Below, piece by piece: positions 60,069 through 64,000 of a stretch of DNA of 64,000 bases. Under the pieces are notes generated by a model, which had not been told where the DNA came from, did no database searches, and was given only the letters and a program-made list of their open reading frames with translations. The stretch's first letter is position 1. Every line of letters begins with the position of its first letter. The DNA is from an uncultured Bacilli bacterium (GTDB taxonomy: Bacteria; Bacillota_I; Bacilli_A; RF39; UBA660), in contig CAKOIQ010000006.1 of NCBI GenBank assembly GCA_934086935.1, positions 3,978 to 67,977 on the forward strand, in the 5' to 3' direction. The position numbers were made by a program, and so were the translations under genes.

Positions 60069-61446
60069 AAAAACCTCCTACAACTTGATCTTTATAATCC
60101 ATTTTACTTTCTAATTTTAGAGCAATATTTAAAATATTACCATCATCAAGTACTTTACCAGTAATATTAATACCAATTGGCATTTCACCTACAAAACCAT
60201 TCGGAATAGTAATTGAAGGATATCCTCCAAAATTACCTATACATAAATGATTTTCTAAAACAGCTTTATTACTAAATACTTCTGAAGATTCATCAATTTT
60301 AGGAGCAGCACCTCCACTAGCCATAGTAATAAATCCATCATATTTTTCAAATAATTTATTAAAAGTATCAACAACTAATCTTCTAACTTTACAAGCATTT
60401 AAATAATATCTATCTTGATTTTCTTTTTGTAAAACATAACTACCTATTATAAGTCTTCTCTTAATTAAAGGACTAAAACCTTTAGTACGATAATCTTTAA
60501 CCATTGAAGTAATTTTCTCACCTTCACCACGAGGTCCATAAATAATACCTGTATACATTGATAAATTACTAGTAGCTTCAGCACAACTAATAACCATATA
60601 TGTTGGTTGTAAGGCTTTAAGTAATTTTTCATCTACACTTTCTTCATAAACTTTAATTCCTAATTCTTTAGCTTTTTCTAAAGTTTCATGAAATTTACTT
60701 ATAGTTTCTTTTAATTCCTCAGTTGGATTTTCATAATACTCAATATCACATAATTCTTTAATATAAAATAATTTCTTACCCTTAACATCTTCATTTAATT
60801 TTGGTGTTAAATCTTCTGTTTCTAAACTAGTCATATCTCTAGGATCAATGCCTTTAATAATATCAGTAACCATCGCAGCATCTCTAACATTTCTTGTAAA
60901 TACTCCAACATGATCTAAAGAAGCAGCAAAAGGAAATACTCCATATCTACTAATAACTCCATAAGTAGGTTTATATCCAACAACACCACAATATGCTGCA
61001 GGTTTTCTTACTGAATCACCAGTATCAGTTCCAAGAGCAAAACGTACACATCCGGTTGCTACTGCTACTGCTGAACCAGCAGATGATCCTCCGGCAATTC
61101 TAGTTTCATCCCAAGGATTTTTAACAACACCGGTATGACAAGTAGTACCAGTACCCCCTAAACCAAATTCATCACAAGCACTTTTATTAATTAAAATACT
61201 ACCTGCTTCTTTCAATTTCTTAATAACAGTTGCATCAAAAAATGGTACATAATCTTTTAAAGAATTAGATGAACCCGTAGTTAATATTCCTTTAGTACTG
61301 AATAAATCTTTAGCACTATAAGTCCATCCTTTAATAGGACTTTCTCCCACGGGAATCTCTGGATTATCTAAAATAGTTACAAAAGCATTACATTTATCTT
61401 GAACAATCTTACTTTTGACTATTGCATCATTAATTTCCTTATTCAT
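60061..61446 (-). CDS. gatA: Asp/Glu-tRNA amidotransferase subunit A
   Basis: Amidase subunit that releases ammonia from Gln. Amidase signature GGSSAGSAVAVATG with the Ser-cisSer-Lys triad region (SAKDLF Lys near residue 47, TDTGDSVRKPAAYCG). 461 residues. It overlaps gatC by eight bases and gatB by eight bases. Confidence 0.96.
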   Translation of the reverse strand: MNKEINDAIVKSKIVQDKCNAFVTILDNPEIPVGESPIKGWTYSAKDLFSTKGILTTGSSNSLKDYVPFFDATVIKKLKEAGSILINKSACDEFGLGGTGTTCHTGVVKNPWDETRIAGGSSAGSAVAVATGCVRFALGTDTGDSVRKPAAYCGVVGYKPTYGVISRYGVFPFAASLDHVGVFTRNVRDAAMVTDIIKGIDPRDMTSLETEDLTPKLNEDVKGKKLFYIKELCDIEYYENPTEELKETISKFHETLEKAKELGIKVYEESVDEKLLKALQPTYMVISCAEATSNLSMYTGIIYGPRGEGEKITSMVKDYRTKGFSPLIKRRLIIGSYVLQKENQDRYYLNACKVRRLVVDTFNKLFEKYDGFITMASGGAAPKIDESSEVFSNKAVLENHLCIGNFGGYPSITIPNGFVGEMPIGINITGKVLDDGNILNIALKLESKMDYKDQVVGGFYE

Positions 61447-61738
61447 TTCCTACCACCTTTGGAACCTTAATTTCTCTACCATCTACATTTTTGCAATTAG
61501 CTAAAATATCTTCAATATTAGTACTTTCTTCAGGTATATCTTCTCTTAAAGTAGCTCTATATAAATCATAAGGCATAAATAATGGTTCAACTTCACTTAA
61601 ATTATCTATCTCATTAATTTGATCTATATTTTTATCTATAACAGAAAACTCATCTAATATAGTTTGTGCTTCATCAGGATATAAACCAATTAATAATTTA
61701 TCTGCATAATCTATAATTTCTTCTTTCGTAAAATTCAT
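61439..61738 (-). CDS. gatC: Asp/Glu-tRNA amidotransferase subunit C
   Basis: Small subunit that holds GatA and GatB together. 99 residues with FTKEEIIDYADKLLIG, the conserved EPLFMPYDL and LREDIPEES segments. It lies eight bases after aspS on the minus strand. Confidence 0.93.
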   Translation of the reverse strand: MNFTKEEIIDYADKLLIGLYPDEAQTILDEFSVIDKNIDQINEIDNLSEVEPLFMPYDLYRATLREDIPEESTNIEDILANCKNVDGREIKVPKVVGNE

Positions 61739-61746
61739 ATATCCTC

Positions 61747-63036
61747 CTAAGGTTCTAATCTATTAGGTCCTCTAAAGATAAATTGAGCATCTCTAATATG
61801 ATCTAATCCTAATAATAATAAAGTTAATCTATCAACTCCAATTGCAAATCCTCCATGAGGTGGCATTCCATATTTAAAGAATTGTAAATAGAACTCTACA
61901 TCTTTAGTTAATCCTTTTTCTTCAGCATTTTTACATAAATGATCATATCTATGTTCTCTTTGTGCTCCACTAGTTATTTCCATACCTCTCCATAATAAGT
62001 CATATCCTAAAGGCATATCATTTTCATCTCTCATATGATAAAAAGGTCTTTTTGCTTTATTATAATCGGTAATAAATAAGAATTCACTACCATATTCTTC
62101 CATAGCAAATTTACAAGCTAATTTTTCAGTATCTGCATTTAAATCACCAACATCATGTTCTGGAATAACATATCCATATCTTTTTTTAAGTTCATCATAT
62201 AAATCAAATAATTTAATACTTGGAAACTTACCAGTTGGCACAACAACATCTACTCCAAATTTATCTTTAATAATTTCTCCATATTCTTCTTTTAATTTCT
62301 TAAGCGCATAAGTAAGCATTTCTTCTTCCATATGCATTACATCTTCAAAAGAATTAATATAAGCAAATTCTAAGTCAAATGAAGTAAATTCCGTACAATG
62401 TCTATTAGTATTAGAATTTTCTGCTCTAAATGCAGGAGCTACTTCAAATACTCTTTCTAAACCACTAGCTATCGCCATTTGTTTATAAAATTGCGGACTT
62501 TGAGCTAAATAAGCTTTACGATCAAAATACTTAACTTCAAAAACACTACTACCAGATTCTGATGCTGCTCCTATTAATTTAGGAGTATGAATTTCTGTAA
62601 AATCATTTTCATAAAGGAAATCTCTTAAATACTTAACAAATGCACTTTGTATAGGTATAATCCATTGTTTTTTATCTCCTCTTAAATCAATCCATCTATA
62701 ATCTAACTTTTTATCAGGTAAAGCATTTTCTTCTAAAGGATAAGTATCAGCTTTACTTAAAATAGTTACATCAGTAGGAATAAACTCTTTTCCTCCATCC
62801 TTAACATATTCAGATAAAACCATCTTACCTTCAAAAGTAACACAAGAACCCACTGTTACCTCTAAAGCTTTATTAGTTAATTCTTCATTATTTTTATCAA
62901 CAGATACTTGAATAAATCCTGATCTATCTTTTAAAACAACAAAAACCATATATTTAGTATTTCTTACCTTTAAAGCCATACCAGAAATACTAGTTTCTAT
63001 ATTTTCTTTTAAATTTTTAATTAAACATCTTTCCAT
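61747..63036 (-). CDS. aspS: Short, archaeal/eukaryal-type aspartyl-tRNA synthetase
   Basis: 429-residue class II synthetase. The N-terminal OB-fold anticodon domain is followed by motif 1 (LYENDFTEIHTPKLIG), motif 2 region AFRAENSNTNRHCTEFTSFDLEF and motif 3 GGFAIGVDRLTLLLLG. It ends FRGPNRLEP, the archaeal/eukaryal AspRS ending. It lacks the GAD insertion of the usual 590-residue bacterial enzyme. Such enzymes are often non-discriminating and make Asp-tRNA-Asn, which GatCAB amidates; the gatCAB genes follow directly. hisS lies upstream as in Bacillus, so the bacterial aspS appears to have been replaced in place. AsnRS can be excluded less strictly. Confidence 0.88.
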   Translation of the reverse strand: MERCLIKNLKENIETSISGMALKVRNTKYMVFVVLKDRSGFIQVSVDKNNEELTNKALEVTVGSCVTFEGKMVLSEYVKDGGKEFIPTDVTILSKADTYPLEENALPDKKLDYRWIDLRGDKKQWIIPIQSAFVKYLRDFLYENDFTEIHTPKLIGAASESGSSVFEVKYFDRKAYLAQSPQFYKQMAIASGLERVFEVAPAFRAENSNTNRHCTEFTSFDLEFAYINSFEDVMHMEEEMLTYALKKLKEEYGEIIKDKFGVDVVVPTGKFPSIKLFDLYDELKKRYGYVIPEHDVGDLNADTEKLACKFAMEEYGSEFLFITDYNKAKRPFYHMRDENDMPLGYDLLWRGMEITSGAQREHRYDHLCKNAEEKGLTKDVEFYLQFFKYGMPPHGGFAIGVDRLTLLLLGLDHIRDAQFIFRGPNRLEP

Positions 63037-63046
63037 AACTTTCTCC

Positions 63047-64000
63047 TTACATATGCATATCTAAATAATCAACTAAATCATTAATATTAACTTTTTCTTC
63101 TTCTTTAGTCATATTATCTTTAACATTTACTTTATTATCTTCTAAATCTTTATCATTTAAAATAATTAAATATTTAGCGTTTAATCTATCTGCTGACTTA
63201 AATTCTCCTTTAAGTCCTTTCTTTAAATAATCTGTTTCTGTAACAAATCCATTTAATCTTAAATTTTGTGTTAAATATGAAGCAGTTTCTTTTTCTGTAT
63301 CACTTACATACATCACATAAACATCAATATTTTCATTAATTGGAATTTTAACTCCTGCTTCTTCCATTGCTAGTAATGTTCGATCATAACCCATTGCGAA
63401 TCCAACCGCTGGCATATCTACATCACCAAGTAATTTTATAAGCCCATTATAACGACCTCCACCACCTAAAGCCATCTTCCCAATTGATTCAATATTTACA
63501 TAAATTTCAAATACAATATGATCATAATAATCTAAACCTCTAACTAATCTAGAATCTTCTTCATAATTAATTTCTAATAAATCTAAATAATCTTTAATCT
63601 TATTATATCTATCTAAACTTTCTTGATTTAAATAATCAATAATCTTAGGAGCATTCTTAAGTATTTCTGATTCCCCATCAACCTTACAATCTAATACTCT
63701 TAAAGGATTCTTTTCTAATCTTTGTTTGCAATCATCACATAACTCATCAATATGTGGTCTTAAATAATTAATTAAAGCCTCTCTATAATTATCTCTAGAT
63801 TCCTTATCACCTAAAGAATTAATCTTAATAATTGGTTCTAAACCAAGTAAACAATAAGTTTGATAAGCAAGTGAAATAACATCTATATCAGCCATAACAT
63901 CATCAGAACCAATAAATTCTACCCCAAATTGAGTAAACTCTCTATTTCTTCCTGATTGAGGTCTTTCATAACGATACATTTTTTCATTATAAAATACTTT
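63047..64000 (-). CDS. hisS: Histidyl-tRNA synthetase, 5' end cut by window
   Basis: Class II synthetase charging tRNA-His. Motif 2 MYRYERPQSGRNREFTQFG, the HisA motif LVRGLDYYDHIVFEI and motif 3 GGGGRYNGLI are visible, with the C-terminal anticodon domain. The frame is open through base 64000 (KVFYNEK before the first Met in the window), so about 100 N-terminal residues lie outside. It is followed by aspS after 10 bases. Confidence 0.95.
   Translation of the reverse strand, partial: KVFYNEKMYRYERPQSGRNREFTQFGVEFIGSDDVMADIDVISLAYQTYCLLGLEPIIKINSLGDKESRDNYREALINYLRPHIDELCDDCKQRLEKNPLRVLDCKVDGESEILKNAPKIIDYLNQESLDRYNKIKDYLDLLEINYEEDSRLVRGLDYYDHIVFEIYVNIESIGKMALGGGGRYNGLIKLLGDVDMPAVGFAMGYDRTLLAMEEAGVKIPINENIDVYVMYVSDTEKETASYLTQNLRLNGFVTETDYLKKGLKGEFKSADRLNAKYLIILNDKDLEDNKVNVKDNMTKEEEKVNINDLVDYLDMHM

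Noticed and set aside
61747..63036. The short class II synthetase as AsnRS
   Set aside because: The C-terminal PNRLEP ending, the place after hisS and the adjacent gatCAB favour AspRS; it remains a weaker alternative.

Overview
The window is a compact, strongly A+T-rich bacterial chromosome segment. Genes are closely packed, often overlap by 1 to 20 bases, and usually have a ribosome-binding site of the AGGTGAT or AGGAGG type. TAA, TAG and TGA all act as stops, so the code is standard. Gene content and order match the conserved Bacillus-type blocks dnaK/dnaJ, rpsU-yqeY-yqfC-yqfD-ybeY-dgkA-cdd-era-recO, ireB-ruvX-DUF1292-mltG-trmR-U32-U32-greA, dnaG-sigA-trmK and hisS-aspS-6S RNA-tcdA-rarA. 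This points to a low-GC Firmicute, probably an uncultured, reduced-genome member of Bacilli (RF39, Erysipelotrichales or related). It keeps a peptidoglycan wall (MltG, L,D-transpeptidase, NlpC/P60) and several sporulation-type genes (YqfC, YqfD, a SpoIIID-like regulator, a SpoIIM-like protein). The taxon is an inference.

Layout. 1-9.3 kb: chaperones with pepF inserted between dnaK and dnaJ, signal peptidase, holA, a dead Fic-family gene, rnhC, cvpA, trxA, rpsU and yqeY. 9.3-11.9 kb: a BspA-type surface protein with many 75-bp repeats. 12-18.2 kb: the yqfC-to-recO block, with VanZ in place of phoH-pgpH and a second, metal-ligand-less cytidine deaminase. 18.2-26.6 kb: two more surface proteins around a SpoIIID-like regulator, a short alaS and lepA. 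26.6-34.4 kb: hemW, a cohesin/cadherin-like membrane protein, the ireB-mltG operon, the trmR-trhP1-trhP2 tRNA-wobble operon and greA. 34.4-41.4 kb: an unknown gene, tig, an RnfC/RnfD-like pair and a fourth surface protein. 41.5-49.3 kb: dnaG-sigA-trmK, NlpC/P60, a DUF4044 peptide, SpoIIM-like, mnmA and an XRE regulator. 49.3-58.6 kb: ZIP transporter, xerD, rarA, gpsA, tcdA, 6S RNA, a HerA-like ATPase with a small partner, and an L,D-transpeptidase. 58.6-64 kb, minus strand: gatB-gatA-gatC-aspS-hisS.

Most distinctive feature: four surface proteins built from interchangeable modules. Three share an N-terminal signal/anchor (motif [ST]YA[FY]FS, like SipW-dependent signal peptides) plus a beta-rich domain. 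Two end in BspA/DUF285 repeats and two in a different C-terminal module. Two of them (25019 and 39357) share a conserved upstream element whose -35/-10 spacer carries a run of G. This looks like a modular, possibly phase-variable surface system. Other notable points are an RnfC-like protein without the flavin/NADH glycine loop, a short AlaRS, a short AspRS beside GatCAB, a tandem SpoIIID-like regulator and a HerA-like ATPase paired with an unknown small protein.

No CRISPR array, insertion sequence, prophage, tRNA or rRNA gene was recognised. All functional calls come from reading the sequence; no database search was run.
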